Shown: positions 1 through 7,612 of the stretch, one piece after another | How the letters are laid out: each line of letters starts with the position of its first letter | Position numbering within the stretch: position 1 is the first letter of the stretch | DNA from: Aldehydirespirator sp965116665 | GTDB taxonomy: Bacteria; Actinomycetota; Acidimicrobiia; Acidimicrobiales; Aldehydirespiratoraceae | Reading direction: 5' to 3' | Assembly (NCBI GenBank): GCA_965116665.1 | Contig: OZ220709.1 | Location: 3,162,001 to 3,226,000 of the forward strand | Length of the DNA: 64,000 nt | The notes under the pieces: model-generated | Databases searched by the model: none | Told to the model about the DNA's origin: nothing | What the model saw: the letters and a program-made list of their open reading frames with translations, nothing else | Translations under genes and position numbers: made by a program

Positions 1-430
1 CTGCGAGCTGGGCGAGGAGCAGGTCGCGTGGGGGAAGCTCGGCCAGGGCGACCAAGTCCTCGGGGCCGAGGACCTTGGTGCCCAGCACCCCTCCCTTGAG
101 CACCAGGTCCCGGTTGGCCCGGGAGAAGTCTCTGAGGGCCTTGGCCACCGCGGCCGCGTCGCCGCGGCCGCCCTCGCCGACGAAGGCGATGGCGGTCGGA
201 CCGGTGAGCAGATGGGCGACGTCGATGCCCAGATCGGCCACCGCCAGTCGCACCATGGTGTTCTTGTAGATGGTGTAGGTGCCGCCCGCGGCGCGCAGGG
301 ACCGGCGCAGTTCGGCCATCTGGGTGACGTTCAGGCCGCGGTACTCGGTCAGCAGGGCCGCATCGCTGGCCGCCAGCCGGTCGCGCACTTCGGCGACGAC
401 GGCCGCCTTCTCGGGCCTAGGGACTGTCAT
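1..430 (-). CDS. rplJ: 50S ribosomal protein L10 (partial, runs off window start)
   Basis: About 143 N-terminal residues are visible. The protein starts at the ATG complementary to 428-430, and its 3' end lies beyond base 1. The early sequence has the L10 pattern: an N-terminal helix (PEKAAVVAEVRDRL), then LTEYRGLNVTQM and YTIYKNTMVRLA. L10 forms the base of the ribosomal stalk and binds 23S rRNA and L7/L12 dimers. It follows rplK and rplA on the same strand, as in most bacteria, and rplL is expected just outside the window. Identification rests on the sequence pattern and the conserved locus. Confidence 0.95.
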   Translation of the reverse strand, partial: MTVPRPEKAAVVAEVRDRLAASDAALLTEYRGLNVTQMAELRRSLRAAGGTYTIYKNTMVRLAVADLGIDVAHLLTGPTAIAFVGEGGRGDAAAVAKALRDFSRANRDLVLKGGVLGTKVLGPEDLVALAELPPRDLLLAQLA

Positions 431-530
431 GGTTGCCTTCCTCGTCCGGCGGGCCGGCCGGCCCATTGGTGCTCCCCGCGGAGCGCACCGGATGTCTCAG
501 GTGAGCGTGGCGATCTGCGATCCTACCGGG
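431..530 (-). promoter_or_regulatory. candidate L10 leader / rplJ 5' UTR
   Basis: A 100-base gap separates the rplA stop from the rplJ start, whereas the gaps between the other genes of this operon are mostly 12-80 bases. It is GC-rich and includes self-complementary CGGCGGGCCGGCCGGCC. In many bacteria this position holds the L10-binding autoregulatory leader. I have not folded it or confirmed the L10 motif, so the call rests on position. Confidence 0.3.
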
Positions 531-1229
531 TCAGTCGTCGGCTCCGACCCCGGCCGGGTCGACGCGAACGGCCGGACCCATAGAGGAGCTGAGCACCACC
601 TTCTTCACGTACTTGCCCTTGGCTGCGGGCGGCTTGGCCCGCTGGAGCTCCGACAGGACCGCCCGGAGGTTCTTCACCAGGTCCTCCTCCGCGAAGGACG
701 CCCTGCCGATGGGGACGTGCACGTTGGCGAAGCGGTCGGTCCGGTACTCGACCTTGCCCCCCTTGAACTCCTCGATGGTGCGCTCCACGTCGTTGGTGAC
801 GGTGCCGGTCTTGGGGTTGGGCATCAGACCGCGGGGACCCAGGATGCGGCCCAGCTTGCCGACCACCGGCATCATGTCGGGCGTGGCGATGGCCACGTCG
901 AAGTCGGTCATGCCCGCCTGGACCTGCTCGGCCAGGTCCTCCGCTCCCACGAGGTCGGCACCGGCCTGCTGGGCCTTGGTGGCGGTCTCGCCCTGCGCGA
1001 ACACCGCGACCCGCACCTCCTTGCCGGTGCCCGACGGCAGTGAGATCGTGCCCCGCATCATCTGGTCGGCCTTGCGGGGATCGACCCCGAGCCTCACGAC
1101 CACGTCGACGCTCTCATCGAAGCGCCGCTTGGCCAGGTTCTTCACCAGGCTCACCGCGTCCGTGTCGTTGTGGAGGTGCAGGCGGTCGAAGCTCTTGGCC
1201 GCGTCCGCATGCTTCTTGCCCTTGGCCAT
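531..1229 (-). CDS. rplA: 50S ribosomal protein L1
   Basis: A 232-residue protein, the usual L1 length. Conserved blocks include the N-terminal KNLAKRRFDESVDVVVRLGVDPRKADQ region split across residues 30-60, GTGKEVRVAVFAQG, and the GRILGPRGLMPNPKTGTV block near residues 128-145. L1 binds 23S rRNA at the mobile L1 stalk and assists E-site tRNA release; in many bacteria it also represses its own mRNA. It starts at ATG 1229, 30 bases after rplK, within the secE-nusG-rplK-rplA-rplJ operon. Confidence 0.97.
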   Translation of the reverse strand: MAKGKKHADAAKSFDRLHLHNDTDAVSLVKNLAKRRFDESVDVVVRLGVDPRKADQMMRGTISLPSGTGKEVRVAVFAQGETATKAQQAGADLVGAEDLAEQVQAGMTDFDVAIATPDMMPVVGKLGRILGPRGLMPNPKTGTVTNDVERTIEEFKGGKVEYRTDRFANVHVPIGRASFAEEDLVKNLRAVLSELQRAKPPAAKGKYVKKVVLSSSMGPAVRVDPAGVGADD

Positions 1230-1259
1230 GCTTGCTCCCGTGCCGCTCCGCTTGATCCC

Positions 1260-1685
1260 TTAGACGACGCTGATGCCCATGGACCGGGCCGTGCCCTCGA
1301 TCTGCGCCTTGGCCGCCTCCAGGTCGTTGGCGTTCAGGTCGGGCATCTTCACCTCGGCGATCTCAACCAGTTGCGCGTCGGTGATGGTGCCCACCGACTC
1401 GCGGCCCGGCTCCTCGGCCGCCTTCTCGAGACCGGCGGCGGTGCGGATCAAATACGATGTCGGAGGGGTCTTGGTGATGAATGTGAAGGACCGGTCCTCG
1501 TAGATCGTGATCTCTGCCGGGATGATCTGGCCCCGCTTGTCCTCGGTGCGTGCGTTGTAGTCCTTGCAGAAGTCCATGATGGCCACGCCGTGGGGGCCCA
1601 GCGCGGTGCCCACCGGCGGCGCGGGGGTGGCCTGGCCGGCGGGGATCTGGATCTTCACTACGGCGGCGACCGGCTTGCGTGCCAT
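1260..1685 (-). CDS. rplK: 50S ribosomal protein L11
   Basis: A 141-residue protein, the standard L11 length. The N-terminal domain has the flexible KIQIPAGQATPAPPVGTALG segment at about residues 10-29, which contacts the GTPase-associated centre. The C-terminal rRNA-binding domain contains GTARSMGI. It starts at ATG 1685 and lies about 80 bases downstream of nusG. L11 is the site of thiopeptide action and is needed for RelA-type sensing of uncharged tRNA. Confidence 0.97.
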   Translation of the reverse strand: MARKPVAAVVKIQIPAGQATPAPPVGTALGPHGVAIMDFCKDYNARTEDKRGQIIPAEITIYEDRSFTFITKTPPTSYLIRTAAGLEKAAEEPGRESVGTITDAQLVEIAEVKMPDLNANDLEAAKAQIEGTARSMGISVV

Positions 1686-1764
1686 TCGGACTCTCTCAGA
1701 CTTGTGTGGGACGAACGGGGAAGTGTGGCGGGATCGGTGGCCGGCTACAACCCCGCAGGCGGGC

Positions 1765-2463
1765 CTACAGCCGGGCCACCTGCGCGAACTCGAGCTCTAC
1801 GGGCGTCTCGCGGCCGAAGATGTTGACCAGCACCTTCACCTTGAGCTGGTCCTCGTTGATCTCGATGATCTCGCCGGAGAAGTCGGCGAAGGGGCCGTCC
1901 TTGACCCGGACGGTCTCCCCAATGCCGTACTCGAACATCGGCTTGGCCCGCTTGGACGCCTCACGGGACCGGTCGGCCTCCACCCCGAGGAAGGCTTCGA
2001 CGTCGCGGCGGCGCAGCGGCGAGGGCGACCCGCCCTGGTTGACGAAGCCGGTGACATTGGGGGTGTCGCGAATCACGGGCCAGACCTCGTCGTCCAGCTC
2101 GCAACGCACGAACACGTAACCGGGGAACAGCCGCTTGGAGGAGATCACCTTCTTGCCGTTCTTGAACTCGGGCACGTCGCGCAGGGGGATGACCACCTCA
2201 TGGATGCGGCCCTCCATGTTCATCGACGCGGTGCGGGCCTCGAGGTTCTGCTTGACCTTCTTCTCGTAGCCCGACTGGGTATGGACGACGAACCACTTGC
2301 CGGGCTTGTCGTAGGGGCTGACGAGGTCGGGCTCTTCGGCTTCGGCCTCGGCGCCGAACAGGTCGTCCTCGGTCAGGACGGGCCCGCCGCTCGAGGCGGT
2401 GTCATCCATCGCGGCCGCTCCGGTGGAGGGGGCGTCGGAGACCGGTGCTGGGGTGTCAGTCAT
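1765..2463 (-). CDS. nusG: transcription termination/antitermination protein NusG
   Basis: A 232-residue protein with the long acidic N-terminal extension (residues 1-55, rich in Asp, Glu and Ala) typical of actinobacterial NusG. The NGN domain starts at about residue 57 (KWFVVHTQSGYEKKVKQNL) and includes LFPGYVFVRCELDD. A C-terminal KOW domain (ETVRVKDGPFADFSGEI) occupies about residues 178-232. NusG joins RNA polymerase to Rho or ribosomal protein S10. It starts at ATG 2463, 12 bases after the secE stop, so the two are co-transcribed. Confidence 0.97.
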   Translation of the reverse strand: MTDTPAPVSDAPSTGAAAMDDTASSGGPVLTEDDLFGAEAEAEEPDLVSPYDKPGKWFVVHTQSGYEKKVKQNLEARTASMNMEGRIHEVVIPLRDVPEFKNGKKVISSKRLFPGYVFVRCELDDEVWPVIRDTPNVTGFVNQGGSPSPLRRRDVEAFLGVEADRSREASKRAKPMFEYGIGETVRVKDGPFADFSGEIIEINEDQLKVKVLVNIFGRETPVELEFAQVARL

Positions 2464-2475
2464 GGTTGGGGGACC

Positions 2476-2769
2476 TCAGGAATCGAACAGTTCGAGTATG
2501 AACGTGGAGAACACCCAGTCGAGCCCGTAGATCATCGCGGTGAGCACCACGACCGTGACCAGCACGACGATGGAGTAGTTGACCGTCTCGGCCCGGCTGG
2601 GCCAGGCCACCTTGCGCAGCTCGCCTCTCACCTCGCGCAGGAACTGCGCGGGCGACGTCCGCTCGGTCGGCGTCGAGGCGGGGCGGCTGCGGGTGCGGAC
2701 CGGCGTGCCTTCGGCATCGACCTCGCCCTGCTTCTGCAGCATGCGCTTTTGCTGACGGTTCATCGCCAT
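2476..2769 (-). CDS. secE: preprotein translocase subunit SecE
   Basis: A 97-residue protein. A basic cytoplasmic N-terminus (MAMNRQQKRMLQKQG) is followed by the SecE amphipathic stretch (FLREVRGELRKVAWPSRAE, residues 43-61) and one C-terminal membrane segment (YSIVVLVTVVVLTAMIYGLDW). SecE clamps SecY in the general secretion channel. The tRNA-Trp - secE - nusG order is the standard one. ATG 2769 is taken as start; a second ATG two codons later is equally possible. Confidence 0.95.
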   Translation of the reverse strand: MAMNRQQKRMLQKQGEVDAEGTPVRTRSRPASTPTERTSPAQFLREVRGELRKVAWPSRAETVNYSIVVLVTVVVLTAMIYGLDWVFSTFILELFDS

Positions 2770-2827
2770 GGTTGGGTTTCACCTCGGATGGGTTGTGTCG
2801 CCGCAGGTGGTGGCCATCGGCGATTCG

Positions 2828-2900
2828 CAGGGGCGGAGGGACTCGAACCCCCAACCGCCGGTTTTGGAGACCGGTGCTCTGCCAATTGAGCCACGCCCCT
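2828..2900 (-). tRNA. trnW: tRNA-Trp (CCA anticodon)
   Basis: Read on the minus strand, it has a 7-bp acceptor stem (AGGGGCG with CGCCCCT), a D-arm closed by GCTC/GAGC, the anticodon stem-loop CCGGT-CTCCAAA-ACCGG with anticodon CCA, a TTCGAGT T-loop and a G discriminator. The 3' CCA is not encoded. It sits directly upstream of secE, as in most Actinomycetota. Confidence 0.96.
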
Positions 2901-2953
2901 CAGCAGTCCGGGAAGGCTACCAGCGCGACCCCCGCAACGGCTACGGGTTCGAC

Positions 2954-3010
2954 AGGCCGGGCGCCACGCCTCCGAGAGGCCGTCGCAGAATCGATCGGGG
3001 CGCCCGGCCT
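2954..3010 (-). terminator. inverted repeat after the anti-sigma gene, terminator-like
   Basis: A perfect 12-bp inverted repeat (AGGCCGGGCGCC at 2954-2965, complement at 2999-3010) with a 33-base loop lies immediately after the anti-sigma stop codon and before tRNA-Trp. It lacks a clear U-tract and has a long loop, so it may be an attenuator or a processing structure and not a strict intrinsic terminator. Confidence 0.4.
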
Positions 3011-3370
3011 CTAGGACGCCAACCGGGCCGCGCGGCGGTGACGGGCCGCGATCAGGCCCGCGGTGGCCGCGGCCCCCGCGATGCCGCCCACCGCGGCCAC
3101 GACCCCAGACCTCGCCCGCCGGGCCCAGAGGCGCCCGTGCAGGTCGAGGGTCTCCAGGATCTGCGACTCCAGGCGGGAGTCCTCCTCGATGGGCGCCTCC
3201 CGCAGCGACTGCATGGCCTCCATCAGCCGCCGGTACCGGGACTGCTCGGCCCGGCACCGCAGGCAGGTGGCCAGATGGTCCAGTTGCTGGGGGCCGAAGG
3301 CGCGGTCGGAGCCTGCAGCCGCGGCGAGCGAATCGCTCACCGACGCGCAGCCGGCAGGGTCGCTAGCCAT
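3011..3370 (-). CDS. zinc-binding anti-sigma factor, membrane-anchored
   Basis: A 119-residue protein starting at ATG 3370, which overlaps the 3' end of the sigma gene by 8 bases; this translational coupling decides the start. It carries the ZAS motif H-x3-C-x2-C (His32, Cys36, Cys39 in HLATCLRC), the hallmark of anti-sigma factors that hold an ECF sigma factor until a redox or envelope signal arrives. A single hydrophobic segment near residues 90-112 (VVAAVGGIAGAAATAGLIAA) is followed by a basic tail, suggesting one membrane span. Function is inferred from motif plus the sigma partner. Confidence 0.8.
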   Translation of the reverse strand: MASDPAGCASVSDSLAAAAGSDRAFGPQQLDHLATCLRCRAEQSRYRRLMEAMQSLREAPIEEDSRLESQILETLDLHGRLWARRARSGVVAAVGGIAGAAATAGLIAARHRRAARLAS

Positions 3371-4010
3371 GGTCGTGCTCCTCGCCGGGCAGGGGGAGCA
3401 CCTGCTCGCGCAGGCGCCGGCGAGCACGGTGCAGCCGGACCTTGGCGGCGGTCACCGAGATGCCGAGCTCCTTGGCGATGGCCTCATGGGGCAGGTCGTA
3501 CATGTCCCGCAGCACGACCACCGACCGCAGGCGCGGCGGGAGGTCGCGGATGGCCGCGTCGAGGTTCACCCGCAGCGCGGCCACGTCCCCCAGCAGGGTC
3601 GGGTCGTAGTCGGGCCGGGTGTCGATCACATCGTCATGGGCGCCGAGGTGGTCGTGGCCGTGGAGCCGGCGCCGGCCGATGTGGGTGGCCGCGCAGTTGG
3701 CCACAATGCGGTACAGCCAGGTGCTGAAGAGCGCATCGCCGCGGAACCGGCCGACGCTCCGGTAGGCCCTCAGGTACGCCTCTTGAACCACGTCGCGAGC
3801 ATCCTCCGTGCTGCCCGTCAGGCGACGAGCCAGCGCGTACGAGTCGGAGTGGGTGATCCGCACGAGCCGGTCGAACGCCTCCCGGTCTCCGGCCTTGGCC
3901 CGCTCGACGAGCGGAACCATGTCCGTTGAAGATTGAGACTCGCGATCGGCGCGGACGTTACTCGCCGGCTCATCGACGGCTCGCAGGCGACGCCCCGGAG
4001 TTGCAGTCAC
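3363..4010 (-). CDS. ECF-type RNA polymerase sigma factor
   Basis: A 215-residue protein with two domains. Region 2 (about residues 36-103) includes DARDVVQEAYLRAYRSVGRFRG and the FSTWLYRIVANCA core. Region 4 (about 148-205) includes LPPRLRSVVVLRDMYDLPHEAIA and a helix-turn-helix with AAKVRLHRARRRLRE. There is no region 1 or 3, so it is a group 4 sigma factor. It starts at GTG 4010; ATG 3920 just before region 2 is a shorter alternative. Its coupled anti-sigma follows. The pair sits between tRNA-Met and tRNA-Trp, where many Actinomycetota carry rpmG and other genes. Confidence 0.93.
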   Translation of the reverse strand: MTATPGRRLRAVDEPASNVRADRESQSSTDMVPLVERAKAGDREAFDRLVRITHSDSYALARRLTGSTEDARDVVQEAYLRAYRSVGRFRGDALFSTWLYRIVANCAATHIGRRRLHGHDHLGAHDDVIDTRPDYDPTLLGDVAALRVNLDAAIRDLPPRLRSVVVLRDMYDLPHEAIAKELGISVTAAKVRLHRARRRLREQVLPLPGEEHDHG

Positions 4011-4065
4011 AGCAGTTGTCTACCAGGCCCGGCCGCGGCCTTCCATGCAGCCCGGCTCTGGCGGG

Positions 4066-4139
4066 TAGCGACGGACAGACTCGAACTGTCGACCTCTCGA
4101 TTATGAGTCGAGCGCTCTTACCAACTGAGCTACGTCGCC
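4066..4139 (-). tRNA. trnM: tRNA-Met (CAT anticodon)
   Basis: The minus strand folds into a cloverleaf: acceptor GGCGACG with CGTCGCT (G-U at the first pair), D-arm GCTC/GAGC, anticodon stem-loop CTCGA-CTCATAA-TCGAG (CAT), T-arm GACAG-TTCGAGT-CTGTC and discriminator A. The paired first position argues for an elongator and against an initiator. A lysidine-modified Ile tRNA cannot be excluded by eye, but the Thr-Met-Trp order supports Met. Confidence 0.93.
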
Positions 4140-4167
4140 GGGACGGGCAGGACGGGCGCCTGCGCCG

Positions 4168-4240
4168 AGCTCCCTGTCAGAATCGAACTGACGACCTTCT
4201 CCTTACCATGGAGACGCTCTGCCGGCTGAGCTAAGGGAGC
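4168..4240 (-). tRNA. trnT: tRNA-Thr (GGT anticodon)
   Basis: The minus-strand cloverleaf has acceptor GCTCCCT with AGGGAGC, D-arm GCTC/GAGC, anticodon stem-loop TCTCC-ATGGTAA-GGAGA (GGT), T-arm TCAG-TTCGATT-CTGA and discriminator T. It lies 28 bases upstream of tRNA-Met, so the two are probably co-transcribed. Confidence 0.95.
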
Positions 4241-4388
4241 GGATCCGGCGCCGGGGCGCCGGTCCGCCATGATGCCACACCGCCGGACCGTTCCCAACCG
4301 CCGCGATCGGCTGGTGGACGATCATCAGCCCATTCCATGACGCTTCATGTTGCACAGTGAAACACAGCAGCTATCATATGATCCGGGA

Positions 4389-4445
4389 GTGGGGTGGCCC
4401 CCGCAGGCCGAGTCCGGTTGAGAAACTCCTCGGGGGCCACCCCAC
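4389..4445. repeat. 15-bp perfect inverted repeat in an AT-richer intergenic gap
   Basis: GTGGGGTGGCCCCCG (4389-4403) is exactly complementary to 4431-4445, with a 27-base loop that contains a smaller GAGT/ACTC pairing. It lies in the 4241-4559 gap between tRNA-Thr and the monooxygenase gene. No U-tract follows on either strand, so it is not a textbook terminator. The flanks are AT-rich and include the palindrome ATCATATGAT at 4373-4382. No supported protein gene lies in the gap. It could be a small structured RNA or a regulatory element. Confidence 0.7.
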
Positions 4446-4559
4446 CCGCACTATGTGCATATTCAATGTTGTTTCAATGCATTTGTCTCCTATTGCTCAA
4501 GGCCCTAGCCGCCTGACCCTGGCTCGCGAGGCGATGCCGGTAGGTTCTGTGCGCGTGAC

Positions 4560-5771
4560 GTGGCGGTCAGGACAGTGAGCGGGCTGCGTGTGGGAGTGGT
4601 GGGCGGCTCGATCGGGGGGCTGACCGCGGCCGTGCTGCTGCACGAGATGGGCTGCGATGTCGAGGTGTTCGAGCGCTCGAGCGCGGCGCTGCAGGGGCGG
4701 GGGGCCGGAATCGCGGTGCTGCCCATGACCGAGCGGTACTTCACGGAGCTGGGCGCCGGCCTCGGCGCCGGCGACGGAACGGCCCGCCAGGTCGCCCTGT
4801 CGCTCACCTACTGGAGCTACGTCGACCGCGACGGGGCCGTCATCGACACGGCGGCCACCCGCTACCGCTTCACTTCGTGGAACACGCTGTACCGGGCACT
4901 ATTGGAGCGGCTGCCGCCGCAGCGGTACCACCTCGACTGCCGCGCCACCGGCGTGGTCCCGTCGGACGGGTCGGCGGCGGTTCACTTCGCGGGCGGGGAC
5001 ACCCACGTCTGCGACCTCGTCGTGGGCGCCGACGGGATCGGCTCGACCGTGCGGGAGACGGTGGCGCCCGGCACCCCGACCAGCTACGCCGGATACGTCG
5101 CCTGGCGGGGCACCGTCCTCGAGAACGGGCTGTCGCCGGGGACGGCCGAGCTGTTCGCCGACTCCATGGTGTACCAGGTCCTGCCGCGCTCGCACATACT
5201 CGCCTACGCCATTCCCGGACCGGCCGACTCGGTCGAGGTGGGCGAGCGGGCCCTCAACTTCGTGTGGTACCGCAACGTCGAAGGCGCGGCCTACGACGAC
5301 TTGATGACCGACCGCGACGGCGTCCACCGCCCGGGCACCGTGCCGCCCGGGCTGGTGCGGCCGCGCTTCGTCGAGGGGTTGCACGCCGATGCCTCCGCAC
5401 AGCTCGCACCGCAGCTGGCCGAACTGGTGCTGGCCTGCGACGCGCCCTTCATCCAGGCGATATTCGACATGACCGCCCACCGGTTCCGTCGGGGCCGAGC
5501 CATCGTGATCGGCGACGCCGCGGCTGCGTTGCGGCCCCATGTCGCGGCAGGCACGGCCAAGGCCTGCGCCGACGGCTGGGCGCTGCGGGACTTCCTGTCC
5601 GGCGCCGGAGACCTCGACGGTGCTCTGGCGGGCTGGGAGAACCAGCAGATGGCTCTGGCCCGCAGCGTCGCGGCCCGGTCCAGGGCGATGGGCGAGGCGT
5701 CCCAGCGCGCCGGCACGATGGTACCGGGCGACCCCGGCTGGCGATTCGGGCTGTTCGAGCCGGCCAGGTGA
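4560..5771 (+). CDS. FAD-dependent aromatic-ring monooxygenase (2,6-dihydroxypyridine hydroxylase-like)
   Basis: A 403-residue class A flavoprotein monooxygenase. The Rossmann FAD site VVGGSIGGLTAAVLL lies near residues 13-27, and the second FAD motif VIGDAAAALRP near 313-323. The block YRNVEGAAYDDLMTDRDG resembles, from memory, the 2,6-dihydroxypyridine 3-hydroxylase branch more than salicylate hydroxylases. Such enzymes use NAD(P)H and O2 to hydroxylate an activated ring, here perhaps an N-heterocycle. GTG 4560 is taken as start; GTG 4575 is an alternative and neither has a strong ribosome site. The substrate is unproven. Confidence 0.82.
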   Translation: MAVRTVSGLRVGVVGGSIGGLTAAVLLHEMGCDVEVFERSSAALQGRGAGIAVLPMTERYFTELGAGLGAGDGTARQVALSLTYWSYVDRDGAVIDTAATRYRFTSWNTLYRALLERLPPQRYHLDCRATGVVPSDGSAAVHFAGGDTHVCDLVVGADGIGSTVRETVAPGTPTSYAGYVAWRGTVLENGLSPGTAELFADSMVYQVLPRSHILAYAIPGPADSVEVGERALNFVWYRNVEGAAYDDLMTDRDGVHRPGTVPPGLVRPRFVEGLHADASAQLAPQLAELVLACDAPFIQAIFDMTAHRFRRGRAIVIGDAAAALRPHVAAGTAKACADGWALRDFLSGAGDLDGALAGWENQQMALARSVAARSRAMGEASQRAGTMVPGDPGWRFGLFEPAR

Positions 5772-5844
5772 GCACGAGCCACCTTCTCAGCGGTGGGGCC
5801 GCGGCTGTAGGGTGCGGCGCTGACCCGACGGCGAGGAGTTGACG

Positions 5845-6366
5845 ATGACCATCAGGCTGTACAGGTTCCTGGACGTGTCGGCCGGCTTGCAGGCCGGCCA
5901 GTTCGGGATCGGCGAACGGAGCGAGATCGACAGCCTCGAAGACCTCGACCCCGTCTACAAGCGGCTGCTCGACGAGCAGGTCACCGCGGTGGTGTCGGTG
6001 ATCGGTGCCGACGGCCGGCCCAGCCTGACCCCGATGTGGTTCGACTACGCCGGCGACCAGGTGCTGGTCAACGTGGCCGCGCACCGCAAGAAGACAGCCT
6101 GGATCCGCAGCAGCCCCGAGATATCGCTGATCCTCATCAATCCCCAGAACCCGTACCACTGGGTGTCGATGAAGATCACCGTCGAGAGGGAGATATCCGA
6201 GGACGATCCCGCCGAGGGCGCCCGGGTTTCCGAGCAGCTCGACGGGATCTGGACGAAGTACACCGGCGCAGAGCCGCCCTACGGCCTGCGCGATCCGTCC
6301 ATCGACGAGCGCCGGGTGCTGTTCGAGTGCCGGGTGGACAAGGTCTCGACGTTCGGGCAGCCCTGA
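5845..6366 (+). CDS. PPOX-class (pyridoxamine-phosphate-oxidase fold) oxidoreductase, probably F420- or flavin-dependent
   Basis: A 173-residue protein with the split-barrel core: VTAVVSVIGADGRPSLTPMWFDY, then DQVLVNVAAHRKKTAWIRSSPEISLIL, then HWVSMKITVEREI. This arrangement is typical of the TIGR03618-like F420-dependent PPOX family of Actinomycetota. ATG 5845 is chosen because GAGGAG sits 7 bases upstream; an in-frame TTG at 5839 overlaps that ribosome site. It follows the monooxygenase by 73 bases on the same strand. Cofactor choice is inferred from the family. Confidence 0.82.
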   Translation: MTIRLYRFLDVSAGLQAGQFGIGERSEIDSLEDLDPVYKRLLDEQVTAVVSVIGADGRPSLTPMWFDYAGDQVLVNVAAHRKKTAWIRSSPEISLILINPQNPYHWVSMKITVEREISEDDPAEGARVSEQLDGIWTKYTGAEPPYGLRDPSIDERRVLFECRVDKVSTFGQP

Positions 6367-6381
6367 CCAGCCGCCCTGTTC

Positions 6382-7488
6382 TTATCCTTGGCCGCAGGCC
6401 AGGGCTCTGGTCGAGAGGGCGACGCGGCGGCGGGCCGAGGCGAGGTCGTTGCGGTCTAGGCCGTTGGTGAGGTAGGCGAACGAGATCCCGCTGGCCGGGT
6501 CGGCCCAGGCGATCTGGCCGGCGGCACCGCCGTGGCCGAAGGCTGCGGCGGGGGCTCCATGCCCATGGCCGCGCATTCCGGCCTTGCCGTCGGCGCCGGC
6601 CAGCACGAAGGCGTGGGAGCGGTTGGCAGCGGTTCCCGTCCAGTCCGGATGGCTCTGGCGGACGACCATGGCGTCGTGGCGGACTCCAGGGTGAAGGAAG
6701 CCGTCGGGGTTGTGGAGCACGGCCTGGTACCAGCGGGCCATGTCGGTGGCCCGGGCGATCCCCCCGCCCCCGGGAACCCCGGCCGCCCGCAACCAGCCGC
6801 GGTTGAAGACCGTCAGCGCCTCGGTGCCGACCCCGCCCGGCAGCTCGTCGAGACCCAGCGCGGCCATCTCTTCGGTGGTCGGCTCCGAGCCCACGCCCAC
6901 GACGTCGGCCACGCCGGCCTGGTCGTCGATGCCGATGCCCAGCCACCGGGAGCAGCCCGCGGGCGCCATCACCCGCTCGGCGATCACGTCGGTGTAGGGG
7001 CGGCCGGTCACCTCGGCGATGATGTCGGCCAGCACCCAGTGCGCGGAGAGGGCGTGGTACTCGAAGCGGGTGCCGGGCTCCCAGTCGGTCCGCCAGGAGG
7101 CGTAGGCCGCCAGCCGGGCCGTGCGGTCGGTGGTCTCGGTGCGATCCAACGGCGCATACGGGAAGCCTCCGGCGTGGAGCATCACCTGCGACACGGTGAC
7201 GGCGTCCTTGCCGTTTCCCGCGAACGTCGGCAGCACGGCGCTCACCGGTCCGTCGATGTCGAACAGCCCGCCGGCGGCCAGCTCCATGGCAGTGAGAGCC
7301 ACCGACGGCTTCACCGCCGAGTAGGTGTGGAACCGGGTGGCGGTCGTGCAGTCGCCCAGCGCCTCCGACACCACGATCTCGCCGTGGAGGGCCAGCGCCA
7401 GCTGGGCGGCGGGCAGCAGCCCGGAGTCCACCTCCCGCCGGGCCCGCTCGATCAGCGCGCCGACGGCCGCTGTGTCGATGGTGGTCAT
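6382..7488 (-). CDS. serine hydrolase of the class C beta-lactamase / esterase family
   Basis: A 368-residue protein with the penicillin-binding fold. The nucleophile motif S-x-x-K is at Ser57-Lys60 (SAVK), and the Tyr motif lies near residues 141-143 (YHALSAHWVLADIIAEVTG). A glycine-rich segment near the C-terminus (GHGGAAGQIAWADPASG) fills the third motif position. No signal peptide is visible, so a cytoplasmic esterase or amidase role is likelier than antibiotic resistance. It converges with the PPOX gene, with only 15 bases between stops. Confidence 0.85.
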   Translation of the reverse strand: MTTIDTAAVGALIERARREVDSGLLPAAQLALALHGEIVVSEALGDCTTATRFHTYSAVKPSVALTAMELAAGGLFDIDGPVSAVLPTFAGNGKDAVTVSQVMLHAGGFPYAPLDRTETTDRTARLAAYASWRTDWEPGTRFEYHALSAHWVLADIIAEVTGRPYTDVIAERVMAPAGCSRWLGIGIDDQAGVADVVGVGSEPTTEEMAALGLDELPGGVGTEALTVFNRGWLRAAGVPGGGGIARATDMARWYQAVLHNPDGFLHPGVRHDAMVVRQSHPDWTGTAANRSHAFVLAGADGKAGMRGHGHGAPAAAFGHGGAAGQIAWADPASGISFAYLTNGLDRNDLASARRRVALSTRALACGQG

Positions 7489-7612
7489 CGCTCGATGCTA
7501 GAGAGGCGGTGGCTGCTAGTGCTGCGTCTTCGAAATGGCTGGTGCAGCGCGGAAGGCCCGAGACCCTGCTCGGAAGCGCTCCGGGCGCCCCAGTCGATTC
7601 CGCGACGGACCG

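Noticed and set aside
1564..2889. Plus-strand frames opposite nusG and secE
   Set aside because: They are shadows of highly conserved minus-strand ribosomal-locus genes.
4357..4578. 73-codon frame across the 4389-4445 hairpin
   Set aside because: It is created by the inverted repeat and overlaps the monooxygenase start; no ribosome site or family pattern.
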